From Ephemerocybe angulata (taxonomy: Eukaryota > Basidiomycota > Agaricomycetes > Agaricales > Psathyrellaceae), in NCBI GenBank assembly GCA_013368325.1, contig JAACJK010000063.1, positions 434,001-498,000 on the forward strand: DNA of 64,000 nucleotides. Reading direction: 5' to 3'. The notes beneath the pieces were generated by a model, which was not told the DNA's origin, made no database searches, and saw only the letters and a list, made by a program, of their open reading frames with translations. Positions 43,893-54,646 of this stretch are shown piece after piece. How positions within the stretch are numbered: position 1 is the stretch's first letter; every line of letters starts with the position of its first letter. The position numbers and the translations under genes were made by a program.

Positions 43893-45737
43893 CTCACTTC
43901 TTCAACCTATCCTTCTCCTTTCTCAACTCCTCATCGATCGCATCATTCGTTTCTTCACCTCCAGCGCAGCGCGCTCTCCGGACGTCTCGTTCGCCGGCGC
44001 TCGCGTGAAGACCGCAAGGCTTGTAGTCGTCGTACGATAGCACAATCTTCCTGCCTCTGCGCGTTCTAGGGATGTCCGTGTAAGTGCGTCATCTCGCATC
44101 GCTCGAGGTGAAAGTTTCGGTAGGTGTAGGCGTCGGGAGTTCAAGCGTGCGATGAACTCGGTCACAAGGATGGAAGGTCACCTTGCTCGAATGCCCGCCC
44201 ACCCACATCTACACATCCCGTCCCGCTTCGCTTCCACCCCCCTTGCTTTCCCTCCCTTCCCACCACCCCTTGCGTCCTCCTTCTCACTGTCCCACCCTCT
44301 TCCTTCGGTTCTCAGCTCATCGTTGGAATACGCCATCGTCGTCGAGATGCAGAATGCCGTGCTCGTGGGGTGTGCTTCAGGAATGGAGGTGAGTGCGCCC
44401 GTTCGATTTTCGGCAAGGTTTTGATAGTGTCAGAGGACGGTCATGGCGAGCTCGGTGGCTAGGCAGAGCCCGTCGTCGTCTTCAGTCTTGAGCGCGAGGT
44501 GAGCACACGAGTTTACTGTGCCGGATTCACGTGTTGACGGTTGCTCGGAGGAGCATACTGGGATCGAGCCGGAGAGCTCGTCGAATATGGTGCGTTCACC
44601 GTCCATTCGCGCACGGGCATCGGCGATTCACATGCCATCGTCGCCGTGGTCGTGTGTCTGCCCCGGTGGAGGGTGGTGAGTGTTGCGTCTGTGTTAGGAG
44701 TGGGGGTCGGTTTTCAGGATCCGCGCGCGGCGTAAAGGGTTATCGCCGTTCGGTGCGAGTGCGAGCGCGGTGAGGGAGGATAGGGTGAAGGAGAGCCAGG
44801 CGACTGCGCGCATTGGCTCTTGGGGAGAAGGGATAGATTAGCTTCTGTGTCCTTCAAGGAGACAGCGGAGAAGGACGACGTACAGCGACTGTAACTAAGA
44901 GGTTCTGTTCAATAATGAGGTTCTCCAAACACCGTTATGATTCTCTGGGTATCTTGACAAAAAGGAGATTTGTCGCCGTCGTTGCTAAAGTCCAGTTGGT
45001 TGATGGATAGGTGTGGACAGGCCCGAGGGAAGAGTAAAGACGAGAAATAGTGGTAGGCACTGTAAACTTGCGAATACAGTCACGTAGCATGCAGAGGTTG
45101 TGCATAACTTCACTACCAGGCTCACAAATAGTTACAGCAGAGCCACAGAGGTGGTCGAGGGCAACGGCTTACAGGGTTTTGCATATTGTTGTGAAAATTC
45201 TGAAAGTTCGAATTTTGTCACGTGCCGGTGGCCCCCACCAAACAAAAGCGATTAGATTGCTTGCAGGCGAAGGGTGCCCGTTCTAGGTGCGATTGAGGCT
45301 CGTTTCATGACTAAACACTAATCCTCGAGTATATAATACATGTTTACAGTTATCCGAAGACCTTTCGAAGGCGCAATGTATGGGCGATGGGGTCCAGGAA
45401 AGGGTACCGGGCTTGTCGGAGATGCGAGATTTCATCAAAAGGTTGGGCCGATCATCCCCTCGATTGAGATAAAGCTCTGGTAAAGGCCTCCTTCGTAGGA
45501 TAGTGGTATTATATATACAGATAGTGTCTATCTAGGAGCTATACCTACATATGGGAGAATTTAAGAAGGTTAGAGTAGGAGGAGGGGAGGATTCTAACAC
45601 TATAATATTCTCGTTAGGGCCCTAACTCCATTTTTTTTGGGGCCGTTTCGCAAAAAGCGCACGTCAAAAATTTCAAATTTCAAAAAAAAAAAGGGAAAAA
45701 GGGCGAGTTTGGGGCTCGAACCCATGGACAGGGCCCG
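43893..45737. other. No intact gene; poly-A/T and B-box-like sequence at the right end
   Basis: Plus-strand fragments near 44330-44740 (LEYAIVVEMQNAVLVGCASG and GDSHAIVAVVVCLP) look coding-like but do not join. Bases 45630-45700 carry T- and A-runs. At 45709-45720 the minus strand reads GGGTTCGAGCCC, resembling an RNA polymerase III B box, but no full tRNA cloverleaf could be drawn. Confidence 0.35.
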
Positions 45738-46507
45738 TTATGAAGACTCGACTTGAGTCTTCATAAGTCCCATCCGCTCAAAAATGCCGGTGCAGCAAAA
45801 CACAACTCGAGACTTCACAACAATGCTGTCCGTTCTCCCTCCGCAAACGTTCCAAACTGACTTATGAAGACGCACGTTGAGTCTTCATAACTCACTTCAC
45901 GAAGGATTTCCCATCATCAGCCAAAAACCACCGTTATGAAGACAGACATTGAGTCTTCATAACACGGCACGTGGACAATTTTGATTGTGCGAAGCTCAGG
46001 CACAATTTGATGTCGCATCACTGGCCGTTATGAAGACAGAGTTTGAGTCTTCATAACACGCCTCATGGACAATTACGATGGCATGTCACTCACTCTTAGA
46101 TTCTGGTTCGTTTACTCTTATGAACACTCGATCTCCCTCTCCATAAAACAACGGAGTTGCGTGAACAATTTGAACATGCTTCACTGGCTCATATCAAGAC
46201 AGGAACTGGGTCTTAGGGTTCATGGAATATCATTTGCTCTTATGAAGACTCGAACTCTGTCTTCATAAGACGCGCATGGATCATTTGATTTTGCATCACT
46301 GGCTCTTATGAAGACGGAGATCGAGTCTTCATAAGATGCCGCATGGATCATTTGATTTTGCATCACGCCGCATGCGCGGACATTTTGATTTCACATCAGG
46401 CGGCTGTTATGAAGACAAGGATCGAGTCTTCATAACGCCCGCGCGGACATTTTGATGCTGCGTTATGAAGACACAATCTTTGTCTTCATAACGCCCGCAC
46501 TTCATAA
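45738..46507. repeat. Array of ten 29-base palindromes TTATGAAGAC-N9-GTCTTCATAA
   Basis: Near-constant 29-base units start at 45738, 45862, 45934, 46028, 46118, about 46190, 46240, 46306, 46407 and 46463, with a half unit at 46501. Eight have perfect 10-base arms (12 in the first), and the units at 46118 and about 46190 are degenerate. The central nine bases vary. Gaps are 21-95 bases and often share GCATGGATCATTTGATTTTGCATCAC-like words, so the array probably grew from a larger tandem unit. It lies 240 bases beyond the stop of the dioxygenase-like gene. Each unit would fold as an RNA hairpin or could bind a dimeric protein. No cas-like gene exists here, and the host is a eukaryote. Confidence 0.9.
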
Positions 46508-46640
46508 CGCGCGCGGCCCTTGGTATGAAAACTCTGTGTCCTTAGCACTCGCTCACTTCGTTTCGTTTTGTTTTGTTTCGTCCCCCGTCTGTCCGTTCAT
46601 CCGTCTGTTAATCGTAACCGTCTCAAACCTTGGCTGGGAC

Positions 46641-46709
46641 ATTAGAATACAATTACAATATACATTAGAATACAATTACAATATACATTAGAATACAATT
46701 ACAATATAC
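46641..46709 (+). repeat. 23-base tandem repeat, 3 copies
   Basis: ATTAGAATACAATTACAATATAC is repeated three times in perfect register, just past the 3' end of the minus-strand gene (stop at 46747). Confidence 0.95.
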
Positions 46710-46746
46710 AAGTACAACTTCATCGTTAGTCTAGCCTCCCTTGTCC

Positions 46747-49700
46747 TCACGCCGCAGTAAGCAACCGGTGATTGCGACTGAGCTTGCAGAGCAGGTGCTC
46801 AACACATATTATGTCAAACCCCATCTCCTCTCTCTCCTTCTCCGAATACCCTTCAATTACAAACTTCATCACCTCCTGAAGCCCTGCTTCAATGGCTGGA
46901 ATAGTCTGCCGGTTCCTGCGCTCACCAGCGCTGCCTACCAGCCCAAGATATCTCAAACCCTTTAAAGCTCCAGCATCATTATCGTACACTGCCTGGGCCA
47001 CCTCACCAAGCGATGGATAGCAGCACAAGCCAGCGTATGCCACGTCGCAGGCAAGTAAGTAGGCTGCCAATGGACCTAACTCTTTGAACCTCCCCGCCCG
47101 ATCCCCAGGAGGGCGAAAGAAGTTCACACACTCCGTAAAGGCGCACCTTTTCTCTCTGCTTGTCAACTCCCTCCATTCCTCCTCCAAATCTACGGCAGAA
47201 TCCCAGTATTCTTTGGCGTTTTCGAATTTCCTGCCAAAGGCGGTGCCGCCATACGCGTTCTTCTTGCAGAAGTAACTCTCTTGCTCTGCGTCTTTCGGAT
47301 GTAAAGCCTTGTGCTTCGTGCGCTCGCGCTCTAGATCCTCGTACGAACCAAAGACTTGTTTTGAGCGACGAGCGAAGTCTGTGTCCCAAGTGATAGCTCG
47401 GCAGACGACCATGCTGAACAGACCTTCTTTGGTTTTAGAAACCTGGGGCGCAAATGGACCGTCCTCTCCTGTGAGCCTCCTTCGGTCATCCGCCTTCTCT
47501 CGGAAAGGCAGGAGCGCATTTGGCTTCCGCGCCATCTCGCTCCGGATACGGGCGACTTTCTCATCCCCGTTGCGGGCGCCATTCCCACCCCCCCTGATGT
47601 ATTGCAATCCCGCGTCCAGCAGGACGTGTATGTTGGCATATTCGGGGCTGCGCAGCACCCGAGAAGACGTTGAGAGCGCCCCCCCACTGGATAACGCCTT
47701 GATGCGCTCCCATACGTCGTGCATCTCCGTTCCCCACTGTAACATGGGATGCTCACTCGCGCGCTGCTTGAACCCATTCAGAGAGTCTCGGTTGGGTTTA
47801 CGGCGACGATCGGAAGGTGATAGGTACTTCGAGAACTTGATGGTCGTATATGCCTTCCAAGTAACCCCCAGGAGCAGGACTTCCTCTCCAAATACCTCAA
47901 CTAGAGTTGAAGTAACCCAGGCTTGATGACGATATTCTTCGGCGGGATACCCAAGTAGCTCCCTCAAAATCCCAACCACTACCGTCACAACACGAGTCGA
48001 AGTCCGCGGTTCTCCTCGAGTGTACAGTCCGGGCTGAGGATTGGCGCAGCTGAATTTCCTGTTTCCCAGAGGCGCAAGGGCTGGTTCAATCGATGGGTCG
48101 AACACCAGGCCCTCCAACCGCCTCACCACCATGTCTTCAACCAGCCGAACCAGCACTCGTAGCCAATCTGGTGTTGCTTGTCCCTGGGAATTTGCATCGA
48201 GATATGCCTTGGCGGTACCCACAATGGTTTCGTCCAACCAAGCCCAAATCTCCTGGTTTCCTCTCATAACCGCTTCTCGATATCGACGCAAATGGTAAGA
48301 CTCTCGTCTTATGCCGTTCTCAACAGCACCGCAGCCTTTTATGAAATTGGCTACGATCCCCGGGCTATCAGTGCCGCACGGATTAGAGTGGATGGCCTCC
48401 TTCAAACTCGTCACCTCGTCCAGGAACTTGAGGTTGGAAACGCGCTCCTCCATCTCCAATACCTCCTTTTCTTCCAACAAGTCCATTAATTCATCCTTCA
48501 ACATCGCCCCAGTCAAGTCGCTTAGCAACGGATACTCGCTGGTGCGGGCCTTCTTGCAGAGACGTGTGGCATTATCGTCTAGTGGAGAGTTAATTGCTGA
48601 GGGAATTGGGGGGGACATACTCCACCCACCGTGCTCTGAATCGCTCTCTACACGCCGGCGCTTATCACCGGCCTTGCTCGTGCTGATCTCGCTGCGTGGC
48701 GCCATCCGACCACCCTCCACCTCAAGCTCTACGGTTGCGAGCCCAATACATTAGCACAGAACAAAATGAGGTGATGATTACACACCTGGTTCCGAGGACT
48801 CGGAGATACTCCTCTGCTCCTCACTTCCACCTAACATATCCTCTTCCTCCTTGACTTGAGGCGTCTCCAGCTGGGCGCTCGAGTCTTGGATATCGAACCC
48901 GGGAGAGAGGCGCAGCAGCCGGGAATCCATCAGCGGTCTCGCCCCGTCCACTGCAGCGGCGGTGGTTGGATTCAACAGAGGTGCAACGGTATCCTCCAAG
49001 TCGGATACTTCTTCGTCGGTAGCGGGATCATCATTGGAGTCCGATCTTGCTAACAAGTCTGCACCTACACAGTGCAATGAACTTTATGTACCATCGAACA
49101 TAACAATGCAGCTTACCCGATTTCTTCGCGCCTCTCTCGCCTTTTTTCTTTTCCTTGCCCGAATTGGGCTTGCGTGGGGTGGGCTTCATCTTTGCAGCAT
49201 AGAACTTGCGGGACTCTTCAGCGATATCTGCAAAGTCATCCCGTGCCTTTGATCGCAGCTCTTCCGCCCGACCATAGGAGGAAGGAACAAGCTCCGTAGC
49301 CTTGACTCTAACTCCCCCAACGGTGACCGCCTCCACAACCTCGTCACCATACAAGTCGATGGCATCCGCCACCTCATCCCCATCTGCTGTCTGCGCTATC
49401 AGATATCGCCCAAAGTCCAGCATTCGACGTGATATAAAGTAGGCTCGCGATTCGGGCTCCATCAGGCAGCCTCCTTCGCGGGCCCAGGTAGCGCGAGTGC
49501 AGGGCTTATAGGTGGAGCGGTCACTAACAAACATGTGTTTTGTGGTTAATATACTCCCTCCCAGCTCAAGAGCCCACTCACTTTGCGTTCAACATCTCGT
49601 GCGTCATAAATATAGCTTTTCCGTTATGATCAGATCCCAGGCAGTATTTCGCTTGTCCATTCAACATTTTCGCCGGCGTATACCCAATGTAGTTCACGCG

Positions 49701-50951
49701 ATGGGCATCCTCCGCAGGCTCAACACCATCTGGCGCGATAGGGGACGTACCGACGTGAACCTGTCTCCCAGAAAACAGAAAGCACAGGTACTTCTCCAGT
49801 TCCACAAAAATACCAGCGAACAGCAGCGCAAATATGCCGTTACGATAGCTGTCGGGTAGCTGTGGATTGGCGCAAAGACAACTCGGCCATGCTTCCATAT
49901 CCCCTCCATCGCAATGGGCGTCTCCTTTGACCCCGAGTTCTTGGTTGAGCTCCACATCTGCTCGGTCTCAGTACATGAATCCTTAGAATGAACATCACAA
50001 TACGCACCGCTACCGTGCCTTTTGGCGGAGGATATGTTGCATTGGAAGGTTGCAAAGGCGTAGTTCTCATCACAACCAATGCGAGGAGCCCCGACCACCT
50101 CTGACAGATCCTCCATAGCCTTGGTGAGACTCTGCGGTCCCTTTTCCACTGCGTTCATAGACACCTGCGCAATGGTCTGTGAGAAGTAAGCGTCTGATTC
50201 AAAAGTAAGAACTCGTGAAGCTTCACCGAAATGGCTGAACCAATGACCTCCTGCGACTTGGGCGCTTCTCCTGTGGTCGGATTGTTCTTGAACGTTTTTG
50301 TAGGCGCAACGATGCTGGTGGGCCTCTCCAGGGACGGTCCAAAGGTATAGCAACGCTCCCCCTCCTTGTGCGGCTCTACCCCTGGTAGCGTCTCAAAGTA
50401 CACGCACTTCTTCTTCCTCTCAGCCGGAGGCCCCATGAGGTCCAAAGTGGATTGATCGTACTCCACACGCAGACCACGAGACATGTCATCGCTATCGCTG
50501 TGCATCAGTACCTCCTTAACGCTTATCCTGAGTGACTTACGCCCCAGTAACCCAAGCCAACGGCATATCATCTTCGTACTTCATCCCCTTCTTGGCGTCT
50601 CTTGCGAACGCCATATCTCCTGGACGCATTCTCAAGAAGCCTACCCAGACACCACCCACAAGTCAGCTACATCTAGGAAAGCAAGCACAACAACTCACCG
50701 TGGTCACGGCACAGCTCCTCGGGATCCTCTGAAGGCAACTGAATGTTTGCTTCTATCTCTGACCGCCTCTCCCTGGCCTTGTCCGAAGTATTAAACAGCA
50801 CAATGTACGTCTTGCCGTTCAGATCCTCGGGCTGCTTTGGGTGATTGAATGCACGGCGAAGGGTCGGTAGCTCTCTAGCGTAGGGCCCCGTCCTTCGAAG
50901 AGGCAAAGTTTCCTCTCTGTAGTGGTTACTGGTGGAAGCTGATGCAAACAT
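46747..50951 (-). CDS. Large protein with 2-oxoglutarate/Fe(II)-dioxygenase-like core (about 1300 aa, 7 exons)
   Basis: The exons I infer are 50951-50699, 50640-50541, 50497-49999, 49957-49582, 49523-49117, 49064-48784 and 48728-46747, with introns of 41-59 bases. The N-terminal part includes GFLRMRPGDMAFARD. The central part has GDAHCDGGDMEAW with His at 49916-49914 and Asp at 49910-49908. A hydrophobic strand-rich stretch and FSGRQVHVGTSP (distal His at 49757-49755) follow. This HxD...H arrangement and the G..H.GT.P ending match 2OG-Fe(II) oxygenases, the superfamily that includes TET/JBP. Next come KKKGERGAKKSG, an acidic segment, and a 657-residue C-terminal exon of unknown fold. Exon 3 switches frame between EAPKSQ and VAGGHWF near 50270, so either a one-base loss or an intron I missed exists there. 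The substrate is unknown. Confidence 0.6.
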
Positions 50952-51060
50952 GGCAGAAAGAAAGATTCTGAGGTGGAAGTAAGAAGCAGAGAGGGACTGA
51001 CCTCCCCTTGGTCTGTAAATGGGTGTCTCACTTATGTCACCAGTGAGACCTCAATTAAAC

Positions 51061-51264
51061 AATGTCTCTCTTGCCCCACGGGCGCCTAAAGTATTGAATC
51101 ACCGATCGGAGCGACCGCTCCAAAGTGGAGATCATTTCCCCGTTGAGCAGTGACACCTCAACGAAACATGTCTCTCTTCCCCCGCCGTCCAATGACGGGC
51201 GCCTAAAGTATTGAATCACCGGTCGGAGCAACCGCTCCAAAGCGGAGATCATTTCCCCGTTGAA
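51061..51264. repeat. Two-copy promoter-proximal repeat with GGAGC-N4-GCTCC palindromes
   Basis: Two units share ATGTCTCTCTT and GGGCGCCTAAAGTATTGAAT, the palindrome GGAGC(G/A)ACCGCTCC, and GGAGATCATTTCCCCGTTGA. They lie about 110-310 bases upstream of the ATG of the dioxygenase-like gene, a place where paired regulatory sites would be expected (inference). Confidence 0.8.
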
Positions 51265-51434
51265 CGACTGCGCTGAAGCCTCGTCCGACCTCTTGAGGTT
51301 AATTGGGGGCTAGGCAATAGCATCAAGCGAGCCAAGACATCAGATATAAGCGCCCAGGTTCATCCTCCTCGAACCCCGAAGCGATCGCCTTGATTCCACA
51401 GAAGTACAGAGCAGGGGTAAGATCTCCAATAATT

Positions 51435-52817
51435 TTAAGGCTCCCAATCTTTCATCCCCGCCGCGATAACGTGTTCGATATTTCCCTGGCATATTGGTTA
51501 GAGATAAGGAATTACCCAGGGAGTGGAGCTTACCGATTCAAAGGTGGCAATGGTATAGATAGATCTATTCCGAGAAAAGGCGGTTATCCAGCCTTTCTCG
51601 GTAGAACCCGTCACGGACGTTGCAGATATCAAGTCGCCGATTTCGAACTCCCGGCGAAGGTAACTTGGGGGGATAGGTACGTGCCATCCGCGCCCTTTCC
51701 ACCTCATTGACACGCGCACGAGACCCCCGCTGGTGAGGGCGCTCGAAGGATACGCGCCGCTGAGGTAGATGGAACCGCAGGTACCCGCAAACGGGCCTTT
51801 CACCACTTTGCAGCGCGCTCCATGTGCCAAGCCTTCTGGTCGAAATCTCCTCAGGTCAGCGACCGACGCGTTGAACAAATTTGGTTCGTTCGGGGCAAGA
51901 GCCAGGTTGAAAAGCTCAACCAGCCGACCTGGAGGCTCCTTCACCGGGACCGAGGTTGCGCGCGCGGGTAGCTTCACGACTTGAAGGCCGTACCGGAAGT
52001 GAAGGCGGTCTTCGATCAGATCGGTGGTAGCGTAGGTATCGTGTCCCTCGTCGACTATGTCCGTATGGTGCTCGTTGAAGTAGCGAGACCTGTTTTCTTC
52101 CAGCACAAGGAGAAGGTCCTTCCCGGTGTTGGCGAGGGTGAAGGCGGTAACTACACCCCTGACAGCGTCAAATCGCTTGCTGAGGCCAAGGGCAAGATAA
52201 TCGGATCCGCATGCGCTCTGACCAACAAACAGGAACCACTGGCCGCTAGATACGCCATACGCATGATGATCTTCAAGTGACTTGATAAGAGGAGGGCATT
52301 TGTGATACTCCTCCTTCGTTCCTTCGGGCAAGAGGGTGTCAACGGCGTCTTTCGACGTCGCGTCAACGAAGAAATACCCAGCAAACCTGGGAGATCGCAC
52401 GATGGCTCTGATCCCGGCGTGGAGTTCGCGGTCGCGGGCGGCGGTGAGAGCGGCTTTCACGGCACAGTCAGCAGACGTATAGTTCTGGTTTGTGGCTCTT
52501 GAGATGATCGGTTGAAGGGACAGTTGGACATGCTTACCTCGTCTTCAACCGGGATACGCCAGAGCGAGTCGAACTTTCGGCTCCAGTTATTCGCCGTCGG
52601 ATAGACGTGAAGTTCCTCCGAGTTGGCTTTATTGTTGCTTAGAGCCAGAGATGCGTAAGAGAGAGAAAAACGAACAAGGGTGGCTCAGGAGCTTGGACGA
52701 CTGCCTCTCGAAAATCGTATGCGTCGTCGTCTTCTTGAGTGAGTTCACTTTCAACTACAATCGGGCACGACTTACTGCAGAGACGAGCGGATAGTCGACG
52801 AGGTCGGTGATCCTCAT
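51435..52817 (-). CDS. Spt5-like NGN/KOW protein
   Basis: The main exon 52484-51534 and last exon 51485-51435 join across a 48-base intron with a CTAAC branch, ending ..MKDWEP. Upstream, exon sequence ending in KFDSLWRIPVEDE (donor 52537) joins NYTSADCAVKAAL across 53 bases. The 5' part up to the ATG at 52817 (MRITDLVDYPLV) could not be spliced cleanly and is uncertain. IRAIVRSPRFAGYFFVDATS resembles the NusG N-terminal domain of Spt5. GLAHGARCKVVKGPFAGTCG and YLRREFEIGDLISATSVTGS are KOW-like elements. Genuine Spt5 is far longer with an acidic N-terminus and C-terminal repeats, so this is a short derivative. A role in transcription elongation or chromatin is inferred from fold only. Confidence 0.6.
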
Positions 52818-53032
52818 GGTGGATTGAGATGGGATAGCGAGCGCGACTTGCAATTTTACCGGGCCCCGATTTGATGTCATCAATCCGTCAACTATCCAAC
52901 CCACCATCTCACTCCGGGCGCTGTTAAGTTCCGCATCCAGCCCTCGTGTACGGACGAGGGTGTTATTGATGTTCGCTCATCACCAAGACGAGAGAAAAAA
53001 AGCCGGCATCAAATCGAAAACTGAGGCATACA

Positions 53033-53176
53033 TCGAGATACAAATACATTCGGGAGGTACATACAGGCAGGGGCGCAGCGAGGTACAAATACACCAAAGA
53101 TACGTCGAGATACAAATACATTCGGAAGATACATACAGGCAGGGGCGCAGTGAGGTACAAATACACCAAAGATACG
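53033..53176 (+). repeat. 72-base tandem duplication
   Basis: Two units starting TCGAGATACAAATACATTCGG repeat with about four differences. They sit between the Spt5-like and chromodomain genes, so they may contain the 3' flank of the latter. Confidence 0.85.
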
Positions 53177-53226
53177 AACGCAAGAAAGATTCAAAAGAGA
53201 CTTACAATTTGATGGAGGGGAAAGGA

Positions 53227-54136
53227 TTAACCGCCGAGAAGGAAGATGTCCGATTCGACATCTTCCTTCTTGATGTACGCAGAGACTGGCGCTGTCGAGT
53301 CTCGTAAATCGGCGTGGGTATCCTGTACGATTCCCTGTGAAGTACGTGAGAAACAAAAGAAGGGTAAATAAAAGATTCCGTACCTGCCAAACGTCCAGAG
53401 CTGCCAGCTTCTCAGCGTCCTCCTGCGGAATCCAAGACGCCTCGACGTAAGGATACCCAGTCCATAGGACCCGATACTCGCTGCCGCTGTCGTTCTCACG
53501 ATAGTCCAAAACGCGGTCGACGTAGTACTCGGACCCCTCGGCCGTCTTTACCTCAGGGGGAGCACGCCGACCAACAGGAATCTGGCCGGGATCCAGCCCA
53601 ACGTCCTCAAGCGACAGCCTGCGATGGAGCAACAGGGCTAATTGAACGTTACTGAGGTATGTTTGAGAAAATAGCAACCTACTCAGGCTTGGGGAGCTCG
53701 TGAGCCCGAATCGCAACCTGTTCGCTCGAATATCCGCTGCTGGGGGCATGGGCGCTTATACAGTCAAAGATCAACGCGGTTTGACGCACCCGTAGTCAAC
53801 GACTAGTCCAAGACGCTCGCGCTCCAACTCGCCGTCCGACTTCTCCATCCGGAAAACCCTGTCGCCAGTCTTCAACGCGAGACGGAGATGCGCTAGCAAT
53901 GTCCTTAGCGCGCCATTGGAACCAAGCTAGAGAGACATACCGAAGGGGTGGGCAACCTCGTCAAGGCACGCGTTCTCCGACAGGAAGGCGAGCAGGTCGC
54001 CGCTACCTTGTGAGAACGACACTATGAAGGTCCTCCCGGCAGGTTCGGGTTGAAGGTCGTGGGATTGGACCTGTCGGACATACACCAGCTCGTCGCCAAG
54101 ACTAAAGACTTTTTGATTCCGGTTGACTTCGTACAT
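53227..54136 (-). CDS. KOW-like plus chromodomain protein (232 aa, 5 exons)
   Basis: Exons 54136-53941, 53892-53790, 53739-53683, 53618-53384 and 53334-53227 fit exactly in phase through introns of 48, 50, 64 and 49 bases. The N-terminal half has GDELVYVRQVQSHDL and TGDRVFRMEKSDGELERERL then GLVVDYG, looking like an SH3/KOW-type barrel. The C-terminal half is a chromodomain, EYYVDRVLDYRENDSGSEYR then VLWTGYPYVEASWIP, at about 149-183, with the likely aromatic cage Tyr151, Trp171, Tyr174. HP1-type cages bind methyl-lysine on histone H3. The tail ends with an IKKEDVE acidic stretch, a possible SUMO-acceptor-like site. An in-frame upstream ATG at 54181 would add 15 residues. Together it looks like a chromatin reader linked to an elongation-factor-like module. 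Confidence 0.78.
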
Positions 54137-54181
54137 GATGGAGGGGATTGAGATGGGGGAGATAACAGGGCAATGACGCAT

Positions 54182-54646
54182 TTAAAAAGTCTTTGTTTCA
54201 GGCAAGCGGAGCCATGCGACTAAGATCGATACCGCTCCGCGCTCCGCGCCCGTTTAGGACGACAGTGTCTGAGACACCAGAAGTGGGCCCCTGCCTCAAC
54301 AGCCAGAGGCGTCAGTTCAAGGCCTCATTGCAATGTGAATTTTTAATACGTACGCAACGAAGTCTACCGCGGTGAGGAGAACCCGAAGGCGAAATAGGCG
54401 CCCATCAAACTGCCGAAAGATTGCGCGCGTTCTCCATGAGCGCATTGGAGCCCGAAACGCGTCATATTTGGGGCTGTTTCACCCGCCCATGACGTCGTCT
54501 GACGCAGAGGTCTCGGGTTAATGCCCCTGAGACATTACCCGTCCTGTAGCGCAGGCTCCGTCACGCGATCGTGCGCCGGCGCTTAGAACAAGAAGCGCCG
54601 GCGCCAAAGCGTTACGCGAGACGCCTAGTCGCGTGCCCGCCTGGAA
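54182..54646. other. Spacer without gene
   Basis: GC-rich left part of the divergent spacer. No frame or motif stands out before the palindromic repeats begin. Confidence 0.4.

Noticed and set aside
45709..45800. tRNA gene on the minus strand
   Set aside because: Only a B-box-like motif is present; no acceptor stem, D arm or anticodon arm pairs properly.
45738..46507. CRISPR array
   Set aside because: Repeats are regular but imperfect in the centre, spacers vary widely and share words with each other, there is no cas gene, and the surrounding genes are eukaryotic with introns.
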